NCBI GenBank assembly: GCA_020072565.1
Contig: JAIQGI010000018.1
Span: 124,001 to 188,000, forward strand
Reading direction: 5' to 3'
Length of the DNA: 64,000 nt
Source: Terriglobia bacterium
Lineage (GTDB): Bacteria; Acidobacteriota; UBA6911
Under the pieces are notes generated by a model that did no database searches, was not told where the DNA came from, and saw only the letters and a program-made list of their open reading frames with translations. Positions 1-8,832 of the stretch are shown here, in pieces. The translations under genes were made by a program, and so were the position numbers. Position 1 is the first letter of the stretch, and each line of letters begins with the position of its first letter.

Positions 1-296
1 AGCGGTGCATCTGCAGTGAAGGTCTGCACCGAGAAGTGCCGGATCTCCTGGGGACGACCGTTCTCGAGGATCTGGAAGTCCTCCCGCTTCAAATCCGTTA
101 TCGGGTGATCGCGCGGATCGGTGACGATCACATCCACCGGGATCAGCCGCACGTGGACACGAAAAGTTCCCGGGGGGCCGGGTTGTTGTGTCTGCACCAC
201 ACCCTGGCCTTGCGCGACAGTGGTTTGAAAGGCGGTCGTCAGTGAACCTGACATTGCGACAACTGAGATCAATATCAGATTTCTAAGGAACTTCAT
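1..296 (-). CDS. VWFA-related acidobacterial protein, N-terminal part (cut by window edge)
   Basis: The frame runs from an ATG at 294-296 off the left edge, so only 98 residues are visible. It begins with a signal peptide (MKFLRNLILISVVAMSGSL...) followed by a short Gln/Pro-rich linker. Then comes a strand-rich stretch with VDVIVTD, PITDLKREDFQILENG and QEIRHFSVQ. That pattern, 'voluntary/valued variable V-D-V-x-V-T-D ... L-x-x-x-D-F-x-[IL]-x-E-[ND]-G', is the hallmark of the N-terminal part of the VWFA-related domain family that is abundant in Acidobacteria (TIGR03436-type). These are secreted proteins of unknown function with a von Willebrand A fold; the VWA/MIDAS part would lie beyond the edge. 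The start is chosen because the signal peptide begins directly there. Confidence 0.75.
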   Translation of the reverse strand, partial: MKFLRNLILISVVAMSGSLTTAFQTTVAQGQGVVQTQQPGPPGTFRVHVRLIPVDVIVTDPRDHPITDLKREDFQILENGRPQEIRHFSVQTFTADAP

Positions 297-491
297 AGAT
301 ATCCTGTCTTTCGGGATAGAGTGCACCCCCCCAATTTTACTCTCTGCAGAATACCGCAGACAGAATTTGTTTTGGAAAATGCCAATGTGGCAGGTAAATG
401 CCGATGGGCTTAAGACAATCCCGGCGTCTGGGTACGAGCCCGAACTGTCGTCAGAAGAAATGCAGGTCGGGGTTCCCAGCAGCTTGGAGGT

Positions 492-992
492 CTATCCGTG
501 TGCGAGCAGGGTGGCGATTTGCCTGTCAAGAGCGACCGGATCGAATTTACCCATGACGTAGAAAACCAACTTGCCATTCTGATCGAAGAGCCAGGTGGCG
601 GGCAATGCGCCAAGCCATTGCTTGTCGAAGCCGTTTATGAATGCGTCATCGTCCTGTTTCGGACTCTTCAGCAGGTTGATGAAATCCGCCTTCTGCCTGT
701 CGAGGAAGGGAATCGCAACAGGGGCCTCCGTATCAAATGACACGGCAATCACTTCCAGGCCCCTGGCATGGTATTTCTTATAGAGCTTCACGATGTCCGG
801 AAACTCAGCAACGCACGGTGCACACCACGTGGCCCAGAAATTTACGAACAGCACTTTACCTTTTTGTTCAGCCACTGCCTTTTTCAACCCCGCGGCGTTC
901 ACTTCCGGCAGGGATCGCTTCTGCTGGGCCAGGCTGCCACTCGAGATCGGCAGGGTCGATGCCAACATCAACAACAGGAAGGTTCGCCGCAT
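492..992 (-). CDS. TlpA-family thiol:disulfide oxidoreductase, secreted
   Basis: A 166-residue thioredoxin-fold protein. Residues 1-22 form a signal peptide (MRRTFLLLMLASTLPISSG), so it acts outside the cytoplasm. The redox motif WCAPC sits at residues 56-60 in the context FWATWCAPC, as expected for TlpA/ResA-like proteins, and the cis-proline loop appears as GALPATWLFD. Such proteins reduce or exchange disulfides in exported proteins or in cytochrome c maturation; no cytochrome maturation genes are visible here. The frame stays open upstream to 1106, but the ATG at 992 directly precedes the signal peptide and has a GGGAG ribosome site about 8 bases upstream. Confidence 0.88.
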   Translation of the reverse strand: MRRTFLLLMLASTLPISSGSLAQQKRSLPEVNAAGLKKAVAEQKGKVLFVNFWATWCAPCVAEFPDIVKLYKKYHARGLEVIAVSFDTEAPVAIPFLDRQKADFINLLKSPKQDDDAFINGFDKQWLGALPATWLFDQNGKLVFYVMGKFDPVALDRQIATLLAHG

Positions 993-1219
993 ATCCACGA
1001 CTCCCATTCTGACACTATAATGATGGTTGCGGCTGTAACACTTTTCATCCTGATCCTCCCCGAGTAACGGTGGCGTGGCTGCTCGGCGCCCGCCTGCGAT
1101 TCCCATACACTCGACTCATGATTTTGACACTTGCCGGAGAAAAGTCAAAGCGGCCCCTTGACGCATCGGTGCCTTTCAGGCATGAAGGTGAGCATTGGTT
1201 GTTTCGTGTTGCGCACCTA

Positions 1220-2791
1220 TCACCGCTTTTTAGCAACTGATTTTTGTTGCTTCATGACGGTCGGCTGGCGCAGCCGGTACTTCTGTTGATAGAATGTCGT
1301 CTGGTCTGTGATGGTCACTTCGATAATGCCGTGGGGATTGCACAGATAACGCTCTTCGATTAGCTGCGAGGCGAACTCATCAGCCCGGCGCACTTCGACG
1401 ATGTCGGGTTTGGATGCAGCACGCAGCGCCGGATCAACAGGGAAGACAATCTCGTCCCACGGCGTGATGTCGCCGGCGGGCTGTCCGTCCTCGGTCAAAC
1501 GACTGCACTCCAAGTAGCGGAAATGGGCGACGTTATGGGCGGGATGGTAGATGCGTGTGTGAGCGAGCGATGGTTTCGACCGTTCGGGAAGGGGCGTGTC
1601 TTTGGGAAAGATCGGGTCGAAGACGACACGGCGGCCTGATTCGGCCTCGCGCCAGACGCCGAAGTGACGCGTGAACCGCTCCTTGAGCTGGTGCCCCGCC
1701 TCGGCGTCCGCTGCGATGGCCAGGCCGATGGCGGTGGCGGAATACGGATAGGGGGAGCGGCGCACACGGCGGCCGTAGCGTTCGCGCAGCATGCGGCCGA
1801 CGATCGGCAGGTCGCTGGAGCCGCCGACCAGGTAAATGGTTTCGACACCACCCCAGGCCACACCTGACCGCTGGCGTGCGCGCCCCATGGCTGCCTCCAT
1901 GGCCGTGATGGTCTGTTCCACCAGCGGTGCGCAGCGCGCATACAACTCTTCCGTGGTCACAATCACGGTGCCGCTGCCCTCGATGGCCCTGGCGAGATCG
2001 ATTGCAATCTTGCGCGTGTTGGGATGCAGGCCTTCCTTCTGCCGGCGGCATTCCTCGAGCAGGTAATAACGGGCCGTCTCGGAGAGCTCCTGCCTGCACG
2101 AAGCGCGCGACAGAGCCAGGTCGAGCAAAAGTACATCGACGTCGTCGCCGCCCAGGCAGGCGATTCCCTCGTCGGTTACCACCTCGTGATAGTGGTTTGC
2201 CAGCCCGATGACGGACGCATCAAAGGTTCCGCCCCCAAGGTCGTACACCACAAGGTATTCTTTGCGAGCGGTCCATTCGTTCTTGATATGGCTGTGGGCG
2301 TACTCGATGCCCGCGGCCGAAGGCTCGTTGATCATGCCCAGGACCCGGAAGCCGGCGCGCCGGAAACCTTCCAGGGTCAGGAAGCGCTGATTGCTGTTGG
2401 CGTTGGCGGGGATGGCGATCTGTGCCTCGAGCGGTTCCTTGGATTTTACCTCCAGGTTGGAACATTCATACAGATCCCGGCGCAGGCGGGCCAGGTATTG
2501 GACCAGGAGATCAAAGATGGCTGTGGGCCGGCCGCCGAGCGTAACGGTCGCATCGGGGGAGAGCTCGATGAGGGATCTCTTCAAGGATCGGAGGAAACAC
2601 CACCCTGGTTCGCCCTGATGCGCCTGGGCCTCGAGGCCAAACACCGTCTGGCCGCCTCGCACGCCGATCAGAGAGGGGTACCATGCCTGCATGTCCCCGG
2701 CCTCAGTCTGAAAACTGATCACCGGGTAGTTGCCACGATCCACGGCAGCCACCACGGTTCGTGTTGTGCCAAAGTCAATGCCTAGTCGCAT
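1220..2791 (-). CDS. Hsp70-like ATPase (DnaK/HscC-type, short C-terminus)
   Basis: A 523-residue actin/Hsp70-fold ATPase. The N-terminus reads MRLGIDFGTTRTVVAAV (phosphate-1 motif), the centre has VVYDLGGGTFDASVIG (phosphate-2 motif), NEPSAAGIEYA, and LVGGSSDLP (adenosine motif). The nucleotide-binding part is complete over about 375 residues, but only about 145 residues follow, shorter than the substrate-binding plus lid region of DnaK (about 640 residues in total). It is therefore an Hsp70 homologue rather than the housekeeping DnaK, and no DnaJ or GrpE gene is nearby. It follows the DUF2891 gene on the same strand after about 110 bases and may be co-transcribed with it. The C-terminus is Lys-rich (MKQQKSVAKKR). 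Confidence 0.88.
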   Translation of the reverse strand: MRLGIDFGTTRTVVAAVDRGNYPVISFQTEAGDMQAWYPSLIGVRGGQTVFGLEAQAHQGEPGWCFLRSLKRSLIELSPDATVTLGGRPTAIFDLLVQYLARLRRDLYECSNLEVKSKEPLEAQIAIPANANSNQRFLTLEGFRRAGFRVLGMINEPSAAGIEYAHSHIKNEWTARKEYLVVYDLGGGTFDASVIGLANHYHEVVTDEGIACLGGDDVDVLLLDLALSRASCRQELSETARYYLLEECRRQKEGLHPNTRKIAIDLARAIEGSGTVIVTTEELYARCAPLVEQTITAMEAAMGRARQRSGVAWGGVETIYLVGGSSDLPIVGRMLRERYGRRVRRSPYPYSATAIGLAIAADAEAGHQLKERFTRHFGVWREAESGRRVVFDPIFPKDTPLPERSKPSLAHTRIYHPAHNVAHFRYLECSRLTEDGQPAGDITPWDEIVFPVDPALRAASKPDIVEVRRADEFASQLIEERYLCNPHGIIEVTITDQTTFYQQKYRLRQPTVMKQQKSVAKKR

Positions 2792-2902
2792 ATCCCCCCC
2801 GCTCCTGAAGAAAAGGCAGCCACGGACTCCATAGATTGTTTCCCATGATTCATCGATTCCTCATTACCTTTTTGGTGCTCTCCGCGCCTGCTGCCTCGAT
2901 GC

Positions 2903-3964
2903 TTATTGACTGATGGCCATCTCCTGACGCTCCCAGGTTGACAGCAGGTAGACCGCGAAGGAAGCAAGCCAATGTTCAGCGAGATAATCGCCGCTGGCCA
3001 CGTGTGACAGGGCCGCTGCTGCGTGTTGGCTGGCCGAGGCCGCCAGAATCCGACCTGTGGGATCCTCTCCGGGCAGAGCACAGGCGATGTGGCGCATGCA
3101 CCATGCCCGGCTCAGGTTGAGGCCGTCGAGATGCACCAGCTTGGGATCGCTCCGGTCGATGACGAATGCCGGTTCGAGCAGGGATTTGGGCTCGCCCCGG
3201 CTGAGGACCGGCAAGAAGCGCTGAAACCAGGCACGAAACTCCGCAGGCACGAGCACGCGCCGCATCAGATCCGCCTCCATCAAGGAAGGCGAAAAGAAAT
3301 CCTCGCCACCCGGCTCCCAGGATGCCGGGTAGTCTGAGTCTTGCAGGAAATAAGTCCGGGATCGTTCCGCGATGAGCGTCTCCAACGTGCGGTCCGCCAG
3401 GGCACGTGCATAATCCAGGGCGAAAGCGAGACCGAAGGCCGTGTTGGGATGCACGCCGGTGCGGATCGGGTAGTTCTGCTTAGGCATGAAATCCAGGTAC
3501 CGGGAGACGAAGGCGTTCGACAGCGGCTGCAAGTTGGCGGACCAGTGCCTGCCGTCATCATCTCTCCAGCCGTGCAACTCTTCGGCGAGCTTGAGCAGCC
3601 ACGCCCATCCGTAGGTGCGCTCGAAAGATTGGCGGTTAGGCGCGTTCAGATAGGCTGCCTCGGCGCGCAGGTTCTCGGCGGTGAGATGTGCGTTGAGCAC
3701 CGTGCGGGACTCGTGTTCCTGGGGGAGCCCGGGGAGGAGGCGCACAAGCCGCACCAGCATCCAGTGCCCGTGCACGGAGGAGTGCCAATCGAAGCACCCG
3801 TAGAACGCCGGATGGAGTTCCTTAGGACCGCGCAGGTCGGCGGCGTCGTTCAACACATGATCCGGTTTGTTTGGATATTCCCTGCATATCCCTTTGAGAG
3901 CGAGAGCTGCAAAATGCGATGCCTGCCCCCGGGTCAATACGAGATTTGAGCTGGGATTCAACAT
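2903..3964 (-). CDS. DUF2891 family protein
   Basis: A 353-residue soluble protein that matches the DUF2891 family. Recognisable blocks are HPAFYGCFDWHSSVHGHWMLVRLVRLLP near residue 60, HPNTAFGLAFALDYARAL near 170, and DYPASWEPGGEDFFSPSLMEADLMRRVL near 230. The family has no established activity; the many conserved His, Trp and Asp residues resemble an alpha/alpha-toroid enzyme, but that is inference. An in-frame start exists at 3982, but the ATG at 3964 has GGAGGG five bases upstream and is preferred. It sits immediately upstream of the Hsp70-like gene on the same strand. Confidence 0.8.
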   Translation of the reverse strand: MLNPSSNLVLTRGQASHFAALALKGICREYPNKPDHVLNDAADLRGPKELHPAFYGCFDWHSSVHGHWMLVRLVRLLPGLPQEHESRTVLNAHLTAENLRAEAAYLNAPNRQSFERTYGWAWLLKLAEELHGWRDDDGRHWSANLQPLSNAFVSRYLDFMPKQNYPIRTGVHPNTAFGLAFALDYARALADRTLETLIAERSRTYFLQDSDYPASWEPGGEDFFSPSLMEADLMRRVLVPAEFRAWFQRFLPVLSRGEPKSLLEPAFVIDRSDPKLVHLDGLNLSRAWCMRHIACALPGEDPTGRILAASASQHAAAALSHVASGDYLAEHWLASFAVYLLSTWERQEMAISQ

Positions 3965-4035
3965 ACTGCCCTCCGCTGACAAAGACCATTAAACCACGAA
4001 GGCAGCGGCGCGGCAAAGCAGCATCCAGGACGCGG

Positions 4036-4093
4036 ACCACGAAATATCCGAAATCCATGAAATCTTTGTCGCGTGTTTGGTGTGTTTCGTGGT
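4036..4093. repeat. Imperfect inverted repeat (ACCACGAAA...TTTCGTGGT)
   Basis: ACCACGAAA at 4036-4044 is matched by TTTCGTGGT at 4085-4093, a 9-bp perfect stem with a 40-base centre. It lies in the 275-bp region between the divergent DUF2891 and cation-efflux genes. No coding capacity is evident. It looks like a small palindromic intergenic repeat rather than an operator, but a regulatory role is not excluded. Confidence 0.4.
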
Positions 4094-4239
4094 CTCCATG
4101 AGCCGCGCAGAAGACTGTGCCGACAAGGAGATATCCGCAGCTTTGCCTCGCAGAGACCTCATCGATACTCTACTTGGATTGGTCGTGGTCTTCGAGATCC
4201 TTGTGTTTCGTATGCTAACATCGACCGTATGGAGTGCCT

Positions 4240-4854
4240 ATGTCGGAACGAGATCGTCTGATTCGGCGCGGCTTTCATCTGTCCATTTTCACGGTTATCT
4301 GGAATGTGATCGAGGGGGTGGTGGGTATCGCCTCAGGCATTGCCGCCGGGTCGGTCGCGCTCGTCGGATTCGGTGTCGACTCGTTTGTCGAAACCGCCAG
4401 CGGGATCGTCGTGGGTTGGCGCTTCTCTTACGAGATGAGTGGCCGCTTGCAGGAGCAGGTGGAAAAAGCGGAGCGCTGGGCGGCGCGGCTGACCAGCGCA
4501 CTCCTGCTGCTGTTGGCTGTGTATCTGCTGCTCGATTCATGCCGTCGTCTGCTGGGTTTTGGTCGCGAACCGGCGCCCAGTGTGATCGGCATCGCGCTGA
4601 CCGTCATCTCCCTCGTCGTCATGCCGCTTCTGGCGCGCGCCAAGCTGAGGACTGCCGAAAAGCTGGGAAGCAGGGCGCTCCATGCCGACTCTTACGAGAC
4701 CATAGCATGCGCTTGGCTCTCCGCCACGACGCTTTGCGGCCTGCTATTGAATACCTTGCTCGGCTGGTGGTGGGCCGATCCGGTTGCGGCACTCGCGCTC
4801 ATCCCGCTGATCGTACGCGAAGGCCTGGAAAACCTCCGCAGCAAGGCAGACTGA
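4240..4854 (+). CDS. Cation-efflux (CDF) family-like membrane protein, short form
   Basis: A 204-residue membrane protein with about five to six hydrophobic segments and the layout of the cation diffusion facilitator transmembrane domain. Signs are VALVGFGVDSFVETASGIVVGWRF in the second/third helix, ARAKLRTAEKLGSRALHADSYET before the fifth, and WWADPVAALALIPLIVREG in the last. The C-terminal cytoplasmic metal-sensing domain of classical CDF proteins (about 300 residues) is missing. The usual HxxxD zinc ligands in helix five are not conserved (HADSYETIACAW), so the substrate is uncertain. The ATG at 4240 is preferred over the GTG at 4234 because GGAG lies five bases in front of it. Confidence 0.75.
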   Translation: MSERDRLIRRGFHLSIFTVIWNVIEGVVGIASGIAAGSVALVGFGVDSFVETASGIVVGWRFSYEMSGRLQEQVEKAERWAARLTSALLLLLAVYLLLDSCRRLLGFGREPAPSVIGIALTVISLVVMPLLARAKLRTAEKLGSRALHADSYETIACAWLSATTLCGLLLNTLLGWWWADPVAALALIPLIVREGLENLRSKAD

Positions 4855-4861
4855 CAAATCT

Positions 4862-4895
4862 CAACGCAGGGGCCGCAGAGGTTGCAGAGAAAAAG
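4862..4895. repeat. Dispersed intergenic repeat, copy 1
   Basis: A purine-biased segment beginning CAACGCAGGGGCCGCAGAGG and ending GCAGAGAAAAAG. A related segment lies at 21953-21988. About two thirds of positions match. It sits between the cation-efflux gene and the SDR gene, where the two genes converge. Confidence 0.4.
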
Positions 4896-4917
4896 CTCCC
4901 CTCTCCGTACACTGGGA

Positions 4918-5682
4918 TCAGCCTGCCAGTCCGCCCCCGTCGACGACCAGGGTGGTGCCGGTGACGAAAGATGAGGCGCCGCTGGCGAGATATAGCGCCG
5001 CTCTCGCGATATCGTCGGGAGTACCGATGCGCCCGAGCGGGCGCTGCGCGGCTTCTTCAAGAAAGGCATTGACAGCTTCGCCGAGCTGGTTGGCTTCCTG
5101 CCGCAGCATGGGTGTGTCGGTATCCCCCGGGCAGATGCAGTTGACGCGAATGTTCTGCGGGGCATGATCGAGAGCCATTGCTTTGGTCAGAAGCACGACG
5201 GCCCCCTTCGAGGCGCAGTAGGAGGCGGCCTTCCGGCCGCCGGCCAGCCCCCAACCTGAAGACGTGTTGATGATCACGCCGCCACCGCCGCGGGCCATGA
5301 CAGGAATGGCAAACTTCGAGAACAGGAAGACCGATTTCAAATTGACCGCCATGACGCGGTCCCATTCCTCTTCGGTCGCTTCCACGACCGTGGCGCGCCG
5401 GATGATGCCGGCATTGTTGAAGAGAATATCGAGGCCTCCTAGTTCCGTCACGGATTGCCGCACCGCGCGTTCACAGTCGATCGCGCGCGTTACATCACAA
5501 GGCACGAATATCGCCCGACCACCCTGGTCTTCAATCAGTGTGGCGACAACGGTACCGGCCGTCCGATCGATATCCGCAATCGATACAGCCGCTCCTTCCT
5601 GCGCAAAAAGCAATGCCGTCGCGCGGCCGATTCCTGATGCCCCTCCAGTAACAATTGCGCACTTGCCTGCGAGCTCATTCAT
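4918..5682 (-). CDS. SDR family NAD(P)-dependent oxidoreductase
   Basis: A 254-residue classical short-chain dehydrogenase/reductase. The cofactor loop TGGASGIG is at residues 12-19, the NNAG motif follows the fourth strand, and the active site has SS...YCASK with the Tyr and Lys in normal spacing. The C-terminal VTGTTLVVDGGGL is typical for FabG-like and glucose/3-oxoacyl dehydrogenase-like members. Asp in ISIADIDR-like position after the second strand (SIADIDR) suggests NAD(H) preference. The substrate cannot be told from sequence. The start at 5682 (MNELAGK) is preferred over the upstream ATG at 5724, which adds a stretch unlike the family. It is the last gene of the minus-strand group that includes gcvPB. 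Confidence 0.9.
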   Translation of the reverse strand: MNELAGKCAIVTGGASGIGRATALLFAQEGAAVSIADIDRTAGTVVATLIEDQGGRAIFVPCDVTRAIDCERAVRQSVTELGGLDILFNNAGIIRRATVVEATEEEWDRVMAVNLKSVFLFSKFAIPVMARGGGGVIINTSSGWGLAGGRKAASYCASKGAVVLLTKAMALDHAPQNIRVNCICPGDTDTPMLRQEANQLGEAVNAFLEEAAQRPLGRIGTPDDIARAALYLASGASSFVTGTTLVVDGGGLAG

Positions 5683-5766
5683 GCGATCAGCCCTTGAAGA
5701 ACAGCCGCGGATCTCACGACTCACGCGACAATCCGTATCCTGTAATCCGTATGCACCGTGGCCGGT

Positions 5767-7362
5767 TTATGAATTCTCTCTTTTGCCCCGGTTCTTTCTC
5801 AGATAGGCACGCCAGGTCATCGCCCAGCGAGACGGGTCGTCGAGGGGAGAGTGATCGATAGTGTGGACAGTGCTGTTGTGAGGGGCGCTCTTGACCCGTT
5901 CGGGATCGCTCCGCGCCTCTTCAGCGACATGCGCCAGGATGCCGACATATTCGTCGAGGTCATCTTTGGAATAGGACTCTGTCGGTTCGAGCGTGCAGGG
6001 TTCCGGCACTACGTAGGGGTGGTGGCTGGTCCAGTAATGGACCCCGAAGTCCGCCGCCCGCAACCCGATTTCCTCGGAATGCACGCCCGTCTCATTGGAC
6101 AAACTCTCCCAGCTGTAACGCATCTGCTCGATGCGGCGCCTCCCCCGAGCGTAAGGGGCGCTCACGCCCGGGATCTCCAGCATTTTCTTGAGCAGATAAT
6201 TATTGTTGAGAACAGCGATTTCTGCGACCTCTCTCAAGCCGCGCGCGCCGAGCGACATGACCCAGGCGTAGGAACGCAGGACAACAGGCGCGACGCCGTA
6301 GAACGGGCCCACCTTGCCGATGCTCTCCGGCCGATCATAGTTGAGATGATACCTGCGGCCGTCAAACTCGATGACGGGGACCGGCAGAAACCGGGCCAAC
6401 TTACGCGTTACGCCCGTGGCGCCCACGGCCGGGCCGCCGCACCCATGAGGCGATGAAAACGTCTTGTGAAGGTTGAAGTGGCACAGGTCGAAACCCGCTT
6501 CACGGGCCCTGGTGATACCGAGGATGCCGTTGGCGTTTGCCTGGTCGTAAGAGCACAATCCGCCAGCGCCGTGGATAGCTTTGACGAACTCCTCGATCCT
6601 CGGATTGAAGATCCCCGTATCTTCCGGATTGGTGATCAACAGGCCGGCGGTGCGCTCGGAAACAGCTGCTTTCAGGGCGGGCAGGTCCGGATAGCCGTCT
6701 GCGTCGGGATAGAGAGTGGTGATTTTGAATCCTGCAGTTCGGGCGCACGCGGCATTGGAAGGGTGCGAGAAGATCGTGGTTATGATTTCGTCGCGGTCGA
6801 AGTCGCCACGGGCGTGGTGGAAGGCCCTGATCATCGAGGCGTTGGTGTAGATCGCGGCGGACCCCGCGGCAGGCTGCAGTGAGAATTGATCCATTCCCGA
6901 GATCTCCTTGAGCATTTGCTCGAACCGGTACATGATCTCGAGAATCCCCTGGACGGTATTTTCGTCCTGCAACGGGTGCAGGTCGGCCATCTTCGGCATT
7001 CTGGCCAACTGGTCATTGACCTTGGGGCTGTACTTCATCGTGCACGTGCCCTGGCCCACGTCTATGTTCAGGTCCACGCCGAGGTTCTCCTGGGAGAGCC
7101 TCAGGTAGTGCCTGAGCACGTGAAGCTGCGAGAGTTCGGGCAAAGCGGGCGGCACCGTCCTGCGCATGACTGCAGGCAAGGTCACCCGCACATCTCCGAC
7201 GGCATTTTTGATGCCCTCCTGCACTTCCGGCACGAGGATTCCTCGTTGACCGGGGCAGTCGAGCTCAAAGATCACCGGCTCGTTCCATTGAGCTTGATGA
7301 TACTGTCTCAGCCGGCGCTTGCGCTGATCCGGCGATGGTTGGGTCGGTTCCTGGGTCTTCAT
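5767..7362 (-). CDS. gcvPB: Glycine dehydrogenase (decarboxylating) subunit 2
   Basis: A 531-residue C-terminal half of the glycine cleavage P-protein, a pyridoxal-phosphate enzyme that decarboxylates glycine and passes the aminomethyl group to lipoylated GcvH. The PLP-lysine region is FNLHKTFSSPHGCGGPAVG. Blocks such as YSPKVNDQLARM, FSLQPAAGSAAIYTNASMIRAFH and TNPEDTGIFNPRIEEF are family signatures. The frame is open far upstream (to 7743), but the ATG at 7362 overlaps the gcvPA stop as ATGA and has GGGAGG seven bases upstream. Translational coupling to gcvPA fits the need for equal amounts of both subunits. gcvT and gcvH are not present in this window. Confidence 0.93.
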   Translation of the reverse strand: MKTQEPTQPSPDQRKRRLRQYHQAQWNEPVIFELDCPGQRGILVPEVQEGIKNAVGDVRVTLPAVMRRTVPPALPELSQLHVLRHYLRLSQENLGVDLNIDVGQGTCTMKYSPKVNDQLARMPKMADLHPLQDENTVQGILEIMYRFEQMLKEISGMDQFSLQPAAGSAAIYTNASMIRAFHHARGDFDRDEIITTIFSHPSNAACARTAGFKITTLYPDADGYPDLPALKAAVSERTAGLLITNPEDTGIFNPRIEEFVKAIHGAGGLCSYDQANANGILGITRAREAGFDLCHFNLHKTFSSPHGCGGPAVGATGVTRKLARFLPVPVIEFDGRRYHLNYDRPESIGKVGPFYGVAPVVLRSYAWVMSLGARGLREVAEIAVLNNNYLLKKMLEIPGVSAPYARGRRRIEQMRYSWESLSNETGVHSEEIGLRAADFGVHYWTSHHPYVVPEPCTLEPTESYSKDDLDEYVGILAHVAEEARSDPERVKSAPHNSTVHTIDHSPLDDPSRWAMTWRAYLRKNRGKRENS

Positions 7363-8756
7363 GCGCACACCTCCCGCAAGGTCTGTGCCAGCCGGTCTAT
7401 GTCTTCCTTGGTGTGAATCTCGGTCACACTGTAGAGCGCGCTCTCGCCCAGTTCGGGAAATTCGCCCGACAGATCTTTTCCGCCGAAGATGCCGCGCTTC
7501 AACAGCTCCCGGTTGACATCGGCAACCTTCCTGCCGGTGTCGCCAAGGTTGACGACAAACTCCCCAAAGTGAGGGGAATGGAAAAAGGGAGTCTGGATGC
7601 CGTTTATCCTGGCCAATTCCAACATCGCATATCTGGCTCTTGCCATGATGCCCTCGCCGATTTCCACCATGCCCTGGGGGCCCATGAGAGCCAGATAGAC
7701 TCCTGCTGTGATGCCCCAGAGGGCAGCTGCCGTGCCTACCCACTCTTTGCCCTTTTCCCTGAGCGCAAACGAAGTCCTTTCATAAGCAACGTCGCCGAAG
7801 CCGTATTCCCCTTCCACTCGCGTGGAGGTAATTCCGAATAGCCGTGACGGATACTCCATGACGTATTTTTCCTCGTCGCGCGTGGCGATGAACCCCGCTT
7901 GGCCGCCACCGTACTGCATGTGCATGCCGAGAGGCTGAATGTCGCCGCAGACGATGTCCGCGCCATAGTCGGCCGGAGGAGTCAGCACTCCCAGCGAGAT
8001 CGGGTTGACGCCGACAACGCAGATAGCTCCGACATCGTGGGCCGCGCTGGATATTCTGTCGCCTGCCACCTCGATGGCTCCGAGGTAGGAAGGATTCTCG
8101 AAATAGACGGCAGCGGTTTCAGAAGAAATTGCGGTCCTGAGCGCCTCGAGGTTCATGTGGCCGGTGAGGCGGTCGTAGTCGATAATCCCGATGTCGAGGT
8201 CGGGCTTGAGGTAGTCCCTTATTTTCGAGAGTTTTCCGCTGCTTATGGCCCGGGAGACGAGCACCTCGCTCCTTCCTGTGATGCGGGCAGCCATGCGCAG
8301 CGCGGTCGCACTCGCCTGGTAGCCGTCGTAGGTCGGGACGTTGACGACATCCATGTTCAACAGCTCCCCCATCATGCTGGTGTACTCGAAAAGTGCCTGG
8401 AAGCGGCCGTGATCGTCGTAGGGCTCGCCGGCATAGGCGGTCAGAAACTCGCTGCGCTGGTTGACCTCGTCGCATACGGCCGGCACCTGGTGCTGCCAGC
8501 AGCCGGCGCCGAGAAAGCTGAGATGCTCCCCTGCGGTCTGGTTTTTGGCAAGGATGCCTTCCACGTGCCGTTTCAGGGCATGTTCGGAAAGCAGAGGTTC
8601 AGGCAGGTTCATCCGATCCCGGATCCGGAGTTTTTCGGGCACATCCTCGTAGAAGTCCTCCGCGCTTGTTGCCGCGACCTCCTTCAGCATCCGCGCCTTT
8701 ATATCTGGTGCGGAGTTCGGGATGTAGGGGTAGACAGTCGGCTGTGCGTCGTTCAT
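7359..8756 (-). CDS. gcvPA: Glycine dehydrogenase (decarboxylating) subunit 1
   Basis: A 465-residue N-terminal half of the P-protein, in the two-subunit form typical of many bacteria outside the Proteobacteria. Clear signatures are MNDAQPTVYPYIPNSAPDIKARML at the N-terminus, FLGAGCWQHQVPAVCDEVNQRSEFLTAYAGEPYDDHGRFQALFEYTSMM near residue 80, and DIVCGDIQPLGMHMQYGGGQAGF near 280. The ATG at 8756 has GGAGG seven bases upstream. Its stop overlaps the gcvPB start. The M20 peptidase gene ends 76 bases upstream, so all may belong to one transcript. Confidence 0.93.
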   Translation of the reverse strand: MNDAQPTVYPYIPNSAPDIKARMLKEVAATSAEDFYEDVPEKLRIRDRMNLPEPLLSEHALKRHVEGILAKNQTAGEHLSFLGAGCWQHQVPAVCDEVNQRSEFLTAYAGEPYDDHGRFQALFEYTSMMGELLNMDVVNVPTYDGYQASATALRMAARITGRSEVLVSRAISSGKLSKIRDYLKPDLDIGIIDYDRLTGHMNLEALRTAISSETAAVYFENPSYLGAIEVAGDRISSAAHDVGAICVVGVNPISLGVLTPPADYGADIVCGDIQPLGMHMQYGGGQAGFIATRDEEKYVMEYPSRLFGITSTRVEGEYGFGDVAYERTSFALREKGKEWVGTAAALWGITAGVYLALMGPQGMVEIGEGIMARARYAMLELARINGIQTPFFHSPHFGEFVVNLGDTGRKVADVNRELLKRGIFGGKDLSGEFPELGESALYSVTEIHTKEDIDRLAQTLREVCA

Positions 8757-8832
8757 ATATCCTCCATGGCTGTCATGTCAAACCGCTGGGACCCAAAACA
8801 CCTCGAAGAAGACCAGCTCAAGCCCTTTGTCG

